From the NCBI GenBank assembly GCA_910576125.1, contig CAJTHM010000004.1, positions 1 through 64,000 of the forward strand: a stretch of 64,000 nucleotides of DNA, given 5' to 3'. Each line of letters opens with the position of its first letter. The stretch's first letter is position 1. Source of the DNA: Lachnospiraceae bacterium. Its GTDB lineage: Bacteria; Bacillota; Clostridia; Lachnospirales; Lachnospiraceae. Made by a program: the position numbers and the translations under genes. Positions 7,968-17,278 of this stretch are shown here, piece by piece. Below the pieces are notes generated by a model, which did no database searches, was not told the origin of the DNA, and saw only the letters and a list, made by a program, of their open reading frames with translations.

Positions 7968-9758
7968 ATGTGTGGAATATTTGGTTGTATCGGCAGAATA
8001 TCTGAAGAGAATGCAAAGAAATGTATAAAAAGTATATCTCATAGAGGGCCGGATGCTGTAGTTGTGAAAGAACTGGAAGGGATAACCCTTGCCCATGCCA
8101 GGTTGTCTATTATGGATATATCAGAATCTGCCAACCAACCTATGGCCGATTCAACAGGCAGGTATTGGATTGTATATAATGGTGAGGTCTACAATTTCCT
8201 TGAGCTGAGGAGGGAGCTGGAAGCAAAAGGCTATCGGTTCAGAACAGACAGCGATACGGAGGTCATCTTATATGCATATATAGCCTGGGGGATGGACTTC
8301 CAATATAAATGCAACGGAATGTGGAGCGTTGCGATTTGGGACAATCTGAAAAAGGAATGTTTTTTCAGCAGGGATCGGTTTGGGGTAAAGCCCTTCTACT
8401 ATTTCGAACAGGACGGCAATTTCTATTTCGCATCAGAGATGAAGGCTTTCTTCCCGATTATGAATGAGAGGAAGATAAATTATCGTATATTCGAAAAAAA
8501 GGATTATTTTACATATGAAGCCACCGAAAACTGCTGTATCAGAGACATCAAAAAAATCCTGGCCGGGCACTGTGGCAGTTACAGAAGTGGGCAGCTGTAT
8601 ACAGAAAGATGGTGGAATACTTTAGAGCATCTTATGGAAGTGCCGGACGAATATGACGAGCAGGTTGGAATGCTTAGAGATTTTTTTCTGGATGCATGTA
8701 AAATCCGGATGAGAAGTGATGTGCCAATTGGAACGGCTCTGAGTGGGGGGGTTGATTCCAGCGCGGTAGCCGGTGCGATGAGGTATCTCTCCCAGAATAA
8801 AGCTTCTTATATTAATAAAGACTGGCAGCATGCTTTTGTGGCAAGTATGCCGGATACAGTTCTTGATGAGACTCGATACGCAGAAATGGCGGCTGAACAT
8901 ATTGGAGTAGAGATTCAAAAAGTGATGGTCAATGCAGCGATTTCTCCATCAGATTTATTTGGATATATGTATATATGTGAAGATCCCTATATAACCAGCC
9001 CTATTCCTTTTATGCAGACATATGGGAGCATTGTAAAGGAGGGGATAAAAGTCACGATAGATGGACATGGGGCGGATGAATTGTTTGGAGGGTATGGTTC
9101 AGATCTTTTTTACGCCGCGCTGGAAGTGAGAGAGGATGATGAGGCATGCAGGGAGGTTTTGAAGACCTTTAATAATATGGCATTGGCGGAACACAGGGTT
9201 ACCTTCCAGCAGTTGCGGGAGAGGGTGGAAGCCCTGAGAAATGCGGCGGACATGACAGAGGACAGGAATGAAGATAAGATTGGAGTCTTCAACAGGAGGC
9301 TGTACAGGCAGACACATAGAGAGGTTCTGCCGACACTTTTAAGATGCTACGACAGGTACAGCATGGGGAATGGCCTTGAAATCAGGATGCCTTTTATGGA
9401 TTATCGGATTGTCTGCTTTGCGTTTTCAGTTCCGATGCAGTCAAAAACAAATGGCGGATATACGAAAAAGATTGTCAGAGATATGGCAGCGCCTTTCATG
9501 GACAGAAGAGTCATGTATAAAAAACCAAAAGTCGGGTTCAATTCTCCCATGACAGAATGGCTGCAAGGGGAAATGAAGGAATTTGTTCTGGATACGGTTC
9601 ATTCCAAGGATTTTCTTGAGTGTGGACTGTTGAACTCTTTGGATACATGCATCAAAGTCAGCGAATTTTATAAACTGGAGCAGGCATCCTATACAGATGG
9701 GGAAAGTATCTGGGTTTCCTTGGTTCCCTATCTCTGGAAAAAGGCAATGGGATTGTAA
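7968..9758 (+). CDS. Asparagine synthase-type glutamine amidotransferase, copy 1
   Basis: This 596-residue AsnB-type enzyme has a class II glutaminase domain in residues 1-200 (catalytic Cys2 in MCGIFG, HRGPD, YNGEVYN) and a PP-loop synthetase domain afterwards (SGGVDSS, then DGHGADELFGGY). The start must be ATG 7968, since Cys2 has to become the N-terminus; GAGAGAAA precedes it. In polysaccharide clusters such proteins often make the carboxamide of a uronic acid instead of asparagine. The nearby UDP-glucuronate epimerase supports that reading, but it is inference. A seven-G run in SGGVDSS (8745-8751) is partly forced by the motif. Confidence 0.85.
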   Translation: MCGIFGCIGRISEENAKKCIKSISHRGPDAVVVKELEGITLAHARLSIMDISESANQPMADSTGRYWIVYNGEVYNFLELRRELEAKGYRFRTDSDTEVILYAYIAWGMDFQYKCNGMWSVAIWDNLKKECFFSRDRFGVKPFYYFEQDGNFYFASEMKAFFPIMNERKINYRIFEKKDYFTYEATENCCIRDIKKILAGHCGSYRSGQLYTERWWNTLEHLMEVPDEYDEQVGMLRDFFLDACKIRMRSDVPIGTALSGGVDSSAVAGAMRYLSQNKASYINKDWQHAFVASMPDTVLDETRYAEMAAEHIGVEIQKVMVNAAISPSDLFGYMYICEDPYITSPIPFMQTYGSIVKEGIKVTIDGHGADELFGGYGSDLFYAALEVREDDEACREVLKTFNNMALAEHRVTFQQLRERVEALRNAADMTEDRNEDKIGVFNRRLYRQTHREVLPTLLRCYDRYSMGNGLEIRMPFMDYRIVCFAFSVPMQSKTNGGYTKKIVRDMAAPFMDRRVMYKKPKVGFNSPMTEWLQGEMKEFVLDTVHSKDFLECGLLNSLDTCIKVSEFYKLEQASYTDGESIWVSLVPYLWKKAMGL

Positions 9759-9771
9759 AAGGTGAGGTAAG

Positions 9772-10176
9772 ATGAGTTCAGATATCAATTTGGAGAAGTT
9801 TGAATTGGCGAATAAATGGATTCGACTACAAAATAAAGGCATATCCATTCCGCAGCACTTGAGGACAAGGGGAATTAAAAAAATAGTTTTATATGGAGCC
9901 TCGGAGTTTGCCCTGCGGTTGTTGGAACAGTGCGAAAATGAAGCAGGCATCATCGAGATTTTAGGAATCTCAGACAAGAAGATTAGCTCAAAAGGAGACT
10001 TTTATTGCGGAATTCCATTGGTATCAATACGTGATATTAAAAAAATAGAATCTGAAGATATGTGTGTCGTAATCACAGCTATGGGATATTATGAGGAGAT
10101 ACTTGGAGAGCTGCACAAAGAAGGGGTTCTGCGTACCATATCTTTGCAGGAATTGATTTATGATGCATGTTGCTAA
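9772..10176 (+). CDS. Stand-alone Rossmann-like module protein
   Basis: This 134-residue protein consists almost only of the recurring module: KKIVLYGASEFALRLL, then ILGISDKK, the substrate-loop-like FYCGIPLVS, VVITAMGYYEEI and a C-terminal helix. The fold resembles the NAD(P)- or nucleotide-sugar-binding half seen in PglD-like and C-methyltransferase-associated domains. There is no catalytic partner domain. ATG 9772 follows AGGTGAGGTAAG. It sits 13 bases after an amidotransferase and 24 before a glycosyltransferase, and may be an accessory or scaffold subunit. Function unknown. Confidence 0.6.
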   Translation: MSSDINLEKFELANKWIRLQNKGISIPQHLRTRGIKKIVLYGASEFALRLLEQCENEAGIIEILGISDKKISSKGDFYCGIPLVSIRDIKKIESEDMCVVITAMGYYEEILGELHKEGVLRTISLQELIYDACC

Positions 10177-10200
10177 GCTTTTGAGGAGGTATTGCAGTAA

Positions 10201-11445
10201 ATGAAGATAGCTACATTATTATTTACATATAACAGGAGCAGGCATACAGGACAGGTGATTGAATCGTTAAAGAATAATACGGTATTGCCGGAGAAGCTGA
10301 TTGTTTTTCAGGACGGGGTCAAGCAGAACGAGGATGCTGAGGAATGGCAAAAAGTCAATAGTCTGGTTCATGAGATTGACTGGTGTGAAAAAGAGGTCAT
10401 CGTGTCAGGATACAATAAGGGGCTGGCAGAGTCTATCGTGTCGGGGATTGAGTATGCTTTCAGAGAGAACGACGCGGTCATTGTGCTGGAAGACGATTGC
10501 GTGGCTGCTCCTAATTTTATCCGTTTTATGACGCAGTGCTTTGAAAGATACGAAACGGAAAAAAGAGTTTTTTCGGTGAGCGGGTATAGCTGGCCGATAG
10601 AATTGGGCGATGCTGAAAGCGACATATATTTCTGTGGGAGAACCTCATCCTGGGGCTGGGGGACATGGAGGGACAGATGGTGCCAATATGAAAAGGACTA
10701 TTCATTGTACAAAAAATTGAAAATGGATAGGGAAAGTTCAGAAAGGCTTGCAACGTGGGGGAATGACATAGAGCAGACAGTAATAGGGAACGTTACGGGG
10801 ATGACGGATTCTTGGGGACTGTTCTGGGTGATGAAGGCTATAGAAAAAAATGCCTTATGTATTAATCCGTATAAATCGCTAATCCGGAATATAGGAATGG
10901 ACGGCTCGGGAGTTCATTGTGGGATTACGGACAGCTATGATGTTGAACAGGATAATCTTGTAAAGGATTCTTATAAGCTTGTTGATAAGATAGAGCTCAC
11001 AGAAGAGGTAAAAAAGGCATTCGCAGGGCTCTTCGGGAGCTATACAGCAGTCACCAGCTACAGCGAGGACAAGGAAAAAATCATAGTATATGGATTGGGG
11101 AATTTCTTTATCAGCAATGAAAAGAGCATCAATGAGAATTACTTTATAGAATGTTTTATTGATAACTCGAAGACGGGTTATTATGCAGGGAAAAGGATTT
11201 TTAAGGCTAAAGAAATAGGAAAGATTAGCGATATCAGCAAGATTCTGATAATGATTCAGGATATAAACGAATGCATGAAAGTATGCAGAGAACTTGTAAG
11301 CAAATATAGAGTCGCAATAGAAAAGATAGAATTGGGATGCCAGTATTATGGGAAATATCAGAATGTGATAAAAAATGTTTTTGTCAAAGAGGATGGAAGA
11401 TGGGAAATTACTTTTGGTGGTGACGCTGCGCATATCAAGTGCTGA
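10201..11445 (+). CDS. GT2-like glycosyltransferase with C-terminal Rossmann-like module
   Basis: Residues 1-265 form a GT-A glycosyltransferase: ATLLFTYNR, a VLEDDC metal-binding acidic motif near residue 100, and GWGTWRDRW in the acceptor region. Residues about 295-400 are the recurring module (KIIVYGLGNFF, ECFIDNSKTGYY, ILIMIQDINE). Start ATG 10201 has GAGGAGGT about nine bases upstream. Donor and acceptor are unknown. The fused module joins the transferase to the same hypothetical binding function found in neighbouring proteins. Confidence 0.75.
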   Translation: MKIATLLFTYNRSRHTGQVIESLKNNTVLPEKLIVFQDGVKQNEDAEEWQKVNSLVHEIDWCEKEVIVSGYNKGLAESIVSGIEYAFRENDAVIVLEDDCVAAPNFIRFMTQCFERYETEKRVFSVSGYSWPIELGDAESDIYFCGRTSSWGWGTWRDRWCQYEKDYSLYKKLKMDRESSERLATWGNDIEQTVIGNVTGMTDSWGLFWVMKAIEKNALCINPYKSLIRNIGMDGSGVHCGITDSYDVEQDNLVKDSYKLVDKIELTEEVKKAFAGLFGSYTAVTSYSEDKEKIIVYGLGNFFISNEKSINENYFIECFIDNSKTGYYAGKRIFKAKEIGKISDISKILIMIQDINECMKVCRELVSKYRVAIEKIELGCQYYGKYQNVIKNVFVKEDGRWEITFGGDAAHIKC

Positions 11446-11685
11446 CCAGACCAGAAAGGATACCGTTTTTGATGATGGATAGGAACTCTTTCGTCCTAGT
11501 TGGCGGTTCAGAACCTGGAAAAGTCTGGTGAAGGGGGGAGTATGAATTCTGCCAATATGGCTTTAGCAAACAGAAAGAAAAAAGGAAATCATCTTTAATG
11601 GTGGGATGACATACGGACAGAGTACCATCACGGGTATAAGGGGCTGGATTATTCTTGCGGTGGCGATGATGGAGGAAATGGATTC
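11446..11685. other. 240-bp gap in the island
   Basis: This is the longest break between genes of the island. No convincing gene, promoter or terminator is seen. A GATGGAGGAAATG segment just before 11686 supplies the ribosome site of the next gene. It may be the scar of a deleted gene. Confidence 0.5.
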
Positions 11686-13446
11686 ATGTGTGGCATTTTA
11701 GGTGGAAACAATACAGGGTGGGATTATGGGGCAGGAATCGCGCATATGCAGCACAGAGGGCCGGATGGCGTCAGGATTGTGGAAAAACCTGGCTTTACTT
11801 TGGCTTTTTCGCGTCTTGCAATTATGGATTTGTCTGAAAACGGTATGCAGCCGATGTTTTCCGCAGATGGGCGCGTGGGGATTATCTATAATGGTGAAAT
11901 TTACGATTATCAGGGACTGAAAGCGGAATTGGAAAAGATGAGGTTTCGATTCCATTCGGAATCGGATACAGAGGTCATTTTGAATGCGTATCTTGCCTGG
12001 GGAGACAGATTTATTGACAGGATAGATGGAATGTTTGCATTGGCCATATATGACTTCCGTGATGAGACGATAAAGCTTTACCGTGATAGAGCAGGCATCA
12101 AACCACTGTATTACTATTGCCTGGAAAGTGATTTTGCGTTTGCGTCAGAGATGAAGGGAATCATCCATCTCTGTACGGATATGAAGCTACAGAAGGATGA
12201 TACTGCTATTTATGACTACCTGAATTATTCATACATACCTGAACCAAAAACTGTCTATAAGAACATATTCAAGCTCGAACCAGCTCACCGTCTGGTGTAT
12301 AGTCTGAGGAAAAAGAAGATATCTGTAAGGGAAGCCTATTGGAAGCTGAGGGTAAGCGGTGCCGAGGGAAAGCGGAAAAAGGCAGATGAACTGGTAGAAG
12401 AACTCAAAAACCTTATCAGAATGTCTGTCAGGAGGCACATGATAGCGGATGTGCCAGTCGGAACCTTCCTGAGCGGAGGGATTGATTCGAGTATTGTCAC
12501 CTATGAGAGCAGTCTGCAGAATCCGAAGATAGAAACGTTTTCCATGGGATTTGCGGACAGGAGATATGATGAACTGAGGTATGCGCAGAGTCTGGTGGAT
12601 AAATATGGCCTGACGATGAACCAAAGGGTTTTCCAAAGAAAAGACTGCACCATGCTTGTTGGCAAGATACGCGAGTGGTATGATGAGCCGTTCGCGGATG
12701 TTTCTGCTTTCCCGACTTATCTTGTGTCGTCTCTGGCAAAAGAGAAGGTGGATGTGGTATTGACAGGAGACGGGGGAGATGAGGTTTTCGGGGGATATCC
12801 AAGATATACCATGCTTCAGGAAAGAGAAAAGAATGGCATTGACAATTTGTTGGTATCCAGCATATTCCAGTATCTGAACCGTAGAAGGAATTTCACAGGG
12901 TGGGAGACTTTTTTCATGGATGATTTAAGCTGTCTACTGAGCTCTTATGGGGAGCCGTTGTCGACCGGCGACCGCGCATTGAGGAAAAAGCTTGGCATAC
13001 CGAAAGACTATGACAGATTCTGGCATATGAGAAAATATTATGTGAAAGATCTTCCTGCAATCACCCGAGGGCAGTACCTGGACTTCAAGACATATCTGCC
13101 AGGTTCGGTACTGGCTAAAGTCGACAGAGCCAGTATGGCCGTTTCCCTGGAGACGAGGGTGCCGCTGCTGGATAGGGAGATTATCGAATTTGCATTTGGA
13201 CTGTCCCAGGAAGACAGGTGTCCATGTGGACTTTTGAAAGGCCTGCTGAAGAAAGCATATCAGGAAGAACTGGGGGGAGGGATTGCCTATAGAAAAAAAC
13301 AGGGGTTCAACATGCCAACGGATTATTTGGGGGCAGGGGACACTGCAAGGGAAAAACTCTTGCGTACAGTTTGGGGAGATTTGGATGTAGCAGTTTCTGA
13401 TGAAATGCGTAGAAAAAGGAGTAGCTATGATGTACATAAACAATGA
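11686..13446 (+). CDS. Asparagine synthase-type glutamine amidotransferase, copy 2
   Basis: This 586-residue AsnB-type enzyme is clearly diverged from the copy at 7968. The glutaminase domain starts MCGILGG with HRGPDG and YNGEIYDY. The synthetase domain has SGGIDSS and TGDGGDEVFGGY, closer to the canonical AsnB motif than copy 1. ATG 11686 follows GGAGGAAATGGATTC. The end overlaps the next gene by 20 bases. Two different amidotransferases in one glycan cluster suggest amidation of two residues, or one glycan role and one housekeeping-like role. Confidence 0.85.
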   Translation: MCGILGGNNTGWDYGAGIAHMQHRGPDGVRIVEKPGFTLAFSRLAIMDLSENGMQPMFSADGRVGIIYNGEIYDYQGLKAELEKMRFRFHSESDTEVILNAYLAWGDRFIDRIDGMFALAIYDFRDETIKLYRDRAGIKPLYYYCLESDFAFASEMKGIIHLCTDMKLQKDDTAIYDYLNYSYIPEPKTVYKNIFKLEPAHRLVYSLRKKKISVREAYWKLRVSGAEGKRKKADELVEELKNLIRMSVRRHMIADVPVGTFLSGGIDSSIVTYESSLQNPKIETFSMGFADRRYDELRYAQSLVDKYGLTMNQRVFQRKDCTMLVGKIREWYDEPFADVSAFPTYLVSSLAKEKVDVVLTGDGGDEVFGGYPRYTMLQEREKNGIDNLLVSSIFQYLNRRRNFTGWETFFMDDLSCLLSSYGEPLSTGDRALRKKLGIPKDYDRFWHMRKYYVKDLPAITRGQYLDFKTYLPGSVLAKVDRASMAVSLETRVPLLDREIIEFAFGLSQEDRCPCGLLKGLLKKAYQEELGGGIAYRKKQGFNMPTDYLGAGDTAREKLLRTVWGDLDVAVSDEMRRKRSSYDVHKQ

Positions 13447-14390
13447 TATTGATTACCTGAAATATTTAAAAGACAAAAAAATCATAATATTTGGGGCAGG
13501 GATAGAAGGCATAAAATCCTGTCAAAGGCTTATCTCGGGGGGGTATCAGGTAGCGGGGTTCTGCGATAATGACGTAAAAAAAACAGGGACATCCACTATG
13601 CGGGATTGCGGTCATGTCATTTGAGCAGCTGCAGGAAGAAAATGATGACAGCACGACGATAATCATATGCGGCAAATATGAGATGGAGATTAGGAATCAG
13701 CTGCTGAAGGCGAATGTCCATAACTTCATTTCCGTGTCTCAAATTGATTTTGGTGGTGGAGAAGAACACTATGATTTGCAGTATTTTTCTGAAAGGCAGG
13801 AAATGGGAATGTTTGGAGGGCGGGTCAAGGCAGACCTGTTCCGCCCATATATAAAAGAAGACATGACAGTAATTGATTTTGGCTCAGGTGGCGGATACCT
13901 GTTGGAAAATATCATGGCATGGGAAAAGATAGGGATAGAGGTGAATGATGCCGCAAGGGAGGCGGCGAGGGAGATTGGAATAAAAAGCGTGAAGAGGATA
14001 TGTGATGTTCCGGACGGATACGCGGACATTATCATTTCCACACATACTCTGGAACATGTCGAGAACCCGCTTGGGGCGTTGAGGGAGCTGAGAAACAAGC
14101 TGAAGGAAAATGGTAAAGCAGTGTTCCATGTTCCGAACGAATCCTGCAGCACGGAATATGTCAGGAGCGAACCCAATAACCACCTCTATACATGGAACTG
14201 CTTGACCCTTGGAAATCTTTTCAAAGCCGCCGGGTATTTTGTACATTCCGTACAGAACGTGCAGGAGGTATGGCCGAAACACTATCCTGAAATCGGACGG
14301 GAAGTCAGCCCTCAGCTATTTGAGGCAATCTGCGAAATAGGCGGGAAAGCTTCCGATGAAAACAGGTGCATTATCGTTGCATATAAATAA
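13427..14390 (+). pseudogene. Rossmann-like module + class I methyltransferase, split by a frameshift in an A8 run
   Basis: The first part (from ATG 13427, AAAGGA upstream) reads KKIIIFGAGIEG and ends at a TGA at 13622 (last base 13624). The second part, in the +1 frame, reads through KQGHPLCGIAVMSFEQLQ, which completes the module exactly, then a SAM methyltransferase (VIDFGSGGGYLL, STHTLEHVENP, FHVPNE). The switch falls in eight A at 13576-13583; seven would give one intact protein of about 320 residues. A start at ATG 13614 could yield the methyltransferase alone. This may be a pseudogene, a phase-variable switch, transcriptional slippage or a sequencing error. A seven-G run lies at 13537-13543 in the same gene. 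Confidence 0.75.
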
Positions 14391-14463
14391 AGCGTGAGTC
14401 TGCATCCGTTCATACCATTATCTTCTGTGGACAGACAGCGGCTTACTGGGAAAGGACTCTTAT

Positions 14464-15525
14464 ATGTTGGAAAAGGACATGTCGCTGGACCGAAAAACGA
14501 TTCTGATTACGGGGTGTGCCGGCTTCATCGGCGCAGCCCTTGCGGTGGAACTGCTACGGGAGACAAAAGGTGTGCACATCGTGGGCATCGACAACATGAA
14601 CGACTATTACGATGTTGCTTTGAAGGAGCACAGGCTAGGGCTCGTGCAGTCCGCCGCAGGGCGGGGGAGCAGGTTCACGTTCATCAGGGGGAGCATCGCT
14701 GAGCAGGACTTAGTCAGGGAAGCATTCAGAAAATATAAGCCAACTGTAGCAGTCAATCTGGCGGCACAGGCCGGGGTGAGGCACAGCATAGAAAACCCTG
14801 GTACATATATTGAATCGAATATAACAGGCTTCTTCAACATGCTGGAGGCCTGCAGGCACAGCAGCGGGGATGGGGGAGTGGAGCATTTTTTGTTCGCGAG
14901 CTCTTCTTCTGTGTACGGGAACAGCAAATCCATACCTTATTCCACAAGTGACAGGACGGATTGTCCGGTCTCGTTGTACGCAGCTACGAAAAAGGCGGAC
15001 GAGCTACTGGCATATTCCTATGCAAAACTATACGGGATACCGATGACGGGGCTCCGGTTCTTCACGGTGTATGGCCCTGCAGGGAGGCCGGATATGGCAT
15101 ATTTTGATTTCTCCAACAGGCTTACCTCCGGAAAGACGATACAAGTCTATAATTACGGCAACTGTAGAAGGGACTTCACCTATATAGATGACGTTGTGGC
15201 GGGAATAAGGTCAGCAATGGAGCGCGCCCCCCGGGAAGATGAAGATTCAGTGAGGTATAAAGTGTACAACATAGGGAACCATTCCCCGGTGAAACTGCTG
15301 GATTTTGTCCATCTGCTGTGCGGGGAGCTTGAACGCGCCGGCCTGTTGGGGGCCGGGTTCGATTTGGGCTCTCAGATGAGGCTGGTGGGGATGCAGCCCG
15401 GGGATGTGGAAAGCACATATGCCGACATATCGGAGACAGAGAGGGATTTCGGCTTCAGGCCGAAAACCGGTTTGCAGGAAGGGCTGAAACGGTTCGTGGA
15501 GTGGTACTCGGATTATTATAGGTGA
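14464..15525 (+). CDS. UDP-glucuronate 4-epimerase-like SDR
   Basis: This 353-residue extended SDR has the NAD loop GCAGFIGAALA, a YAATKK catalytic pair (YxxxK) and SSSSVYGN. The C-terminal MQPGDVESTYADISE...DFGF segment is typical of CapI/GAE enzymes that convert UDP-glucuronate to UDP-galacturonate. It would supply a uronic acid for the glycan, which the amidotransferases might then amidate. The gene is richer in G and C than the surrounding island. Start ATG 14464 has AAAGGAC upstream; ATG 14479 is an alternative. Confidence 0.85.
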   Translation: MLEKDMSLDRKTILITGCAGFIGAALAVELLRETKGVHIVGIDNMNDYYDVALKEHRLGLVQSAAGRGSRFTFIRGSIAEQDLVREAFRKYKPTVAVNLAAQAGVRHSIENPGTYIESNITGFFNMLEACRHSSGDGGVEHFLFASSSSVYGNSKSIPYSTSDRTDCPVSLYAATKKADELLAYSYAKLYGIPMTGLRFFTVYGPAGRPDMAYFDFSNRLTSGKTIQVYNYGNCRRDFTYIDDVVAGIRSAMERAPREDEDSVRYKVYNIGNHSPVKLLDFVHLLCGELERAGLLGAGFDLGSQMRLVGMQPGDVESTYADISETERDFGFRPKTGLQEGLKRFVEWYSDYYR

Positions 15526-15567
15526 CTTAAGCAAGGGAATGTTTCGGACAGGAGAATCTGACAGGGC

Positions 15568-16746
15568 ATGAACATCTTATTTGTAACTGGTCTATTTGCA
15601 AATGATGAAAGGGATACGGCGTTAGGCGGAATGCCTGGTGCTGTCTATAAAAGCGCACTGGGGATGCAGCAACGAGGGCACAGTGTGAGGATTCTGGCAT
15701 GTGCAGGCCGTGAGCGCCGATGGAGATATCAGGGATTGGACGTGATATCTGTCCGTGTTGTCCAGGGGATAGAGGGGAAGGCCGCAGGGGCTATGCTGAT
15801 AGATACCCTAAAGCGGGAGTTGGCAGTGAGGAGATACGTCCAAAAACTGGACTGTGAGAAAGCGATTGATATCGTGCAGTATACAGGCTGGTTCGGGGTA
15901 GGGCTGCTGCATCCATATGGCATACCGGCAGTGATGCGCATGTCGTCCTATACAAAAGTACAGTTGTCCAATAACTTTTCTACCGGGAAAAGGTTCCTGC
16001 TGGAAGCGGTGGAATACCTGGCTGCAAAAAGGATGAACTTCGTGTTCGCGCCCAGCAGGATTACGGCAGCAGGACTGGAGAAGGACATTCAGAGGGCTGT
16101 GGGTGTGATGGAGACCCCCTTCCGTCAGGAAGAGACGAAATGGGACGACAGTATCCTCCGGAGCAGATTGGAATCAAAGAGGTATCTTCTGTTCTTTGGA
16201 CGCATGACAGTAGATAAGGGGATATATGTCATCAGGGATATGCTGCACGAAATATTGGACAGATATCGGGAAATACAGGTTGTCTTTGCAGGTGGGATAA
16301 ACCAGCATGAGGGGGTTCTGGTCTCTGACGAGCTAATGGAGGCGGCCGGAGAGCATGGCAATAGGGTGGTCTTTCTGGGTTTGTTGCCTAAGGAGAGGTT
16401 GCTGCCTGTAATTGATGGTGCGGAGTTGATATTGATGCCTTCGTTGGCGGACAATTTCCCCAATGCATGTGCCGAGGCGATGTCGCTGGGGAAGATTGTG
16501 ATTGGAACAGACGGCAGCAGCTTGGAGCAGTTCATCCAGGATGGCGTGAACGGATACCTTGTGGAAAGAAACAATCCGGGACAGCTATGCAGATGTGTGG
16601 ACAGAGTCCTGAGGATGGAGCCAGGACAAAAAGAGCTTGTGTCCATAAGGGCAAGGAAAAAGATAGAGGGATTGGACTTAGAGAGCTACTCCAAAAAAAT
16701 GGAAAAGATATATACACGCGTGATAAAACTACAGCAGAGGGATTGA
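15568..16746 (+). CDS. GT4-family glycosyltransferase
   Basis: This 392-residue GT-B glycosyltransferase has an N-terminal GGMPGAVY acceptor loop, LLFFGRMTVDKG at the start of the donor domain, and the retaining E-x7-E type segment PSLADNFPNACAEAMSLGKI. It probably transfers a sugar from a nucleotide donor. ATG 15568 is preceded by a GGAGAA site 13 bases away. Specificity cannot be told. Confidence 0.8.
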   Translation: MNILFVTGLFANDERDTALGGMPGAVYKSALGMQQRGHSVRILACAGRERRWRYQGLDVISVRVVQGIEGKAAGAMLIDTLKRELAVRRYVQKLDCEKAIDIVQYTGWFGVGLLHPYGIPAVMRMSSYTKVQLSNNFSTGKRFLLEAVEYLAAKRMNFVFAPSRITAAGLEKDIQRAVGVMETPFRQEETKWDDSILRSRLESKRYLLFFGRMTVDKGIYVIRDMLHEILDRYREIQVVFAGGINQHEGVLVSDELMEAAGEHGNRVVFLGLLPKERLLPVIDGAELILMPSLADNFPNACAEAMSLGKIVIGTDGSSLEQFIQDGVNGYLVERNNPGQLCRCVDRVLRMEPGQKELVSIRARKKIEGLDLESYSKKMEKIYTRVIKLQQRD

Positions 16747-16788
16747 GGCCGGAAACGGAAAAGGCTATGCAAGCGAAAGGAGTCGTCA

Positions 16789-17265
16789 ATGAAAAAAGGG
16801 ATTATTTCAGTACTGTCGGCATTGGCAGGGGCTGCAGTGGGAGCGGCGGCAGTAGGAAAGACGGCATCGGAGAAGGGCGAGAAGCTACAGATGATGTCGG
16901 ACAAGCATCTGGCTCTGTTTTTGATGATGAACCAATGGGTGAAGGTGAAGCAGGAAGGGAAGCATCTGGCATCGTATTTTGAAGCGAACGGATATAGAAA
17001 GGTTGCCATTTATGGAATGAGCTATGCAGGGGAAACATTGCTGGATGAGCTCAAGGGCACAGGGGTGCAGGTGGCCTATGCCATCGACAGGAGCGCTGGC
17101 TCTATCTACGCGGATGTGGATGTCCTTCCATTGGAATCGGAACTGGGAGATGTAGATGCGGTCGTGGTCACAGCCATCACCTATTTTGACGAAGTGGAGG
17201 AGCAGCTTGGCAGGAAGCTGGACTGCCCTGTTGTTTCATTGGAAAATATTCTGTATGAGATGTAG
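16789..17265 (+). CDS. Rossmann-like module protein with a hydrophobic N-terminus
   Basis: This 158-residue protein starts with a glycine- and alanine-rich hydrophobic helix at residues 4-24 that could anchor it in the membrane or pack against a partner. Residues about 65-158 are the recurring module (KVAIYGMSYAGETLL, YAIDRSAG, AVVVTAITYFDEVEEQL). ATG 16789 follows AAAGGAGTCGTCA. With the stand-alone module at 9772 it makes two copies without any catalytic domain. A role as docking or scaffold subunit is possible but unproven. Confidence 0.55.
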   Translation: MKKGIISVLSALAGAAVGAAAVGKTASEKGEKLQMMSDKHLALFLMMNQWVKVKQEGKHLASYFEANGYRKVAIYGMSYAGETLLDELKGTGVQVAYAIDRSAGSIYADVDVLPLESELGDVDAVVVTAITYFDEVEEQLGRKLDCPVVSLENILYEM

Positions 17266-17278
17266 GCGGGGGGAAGAA

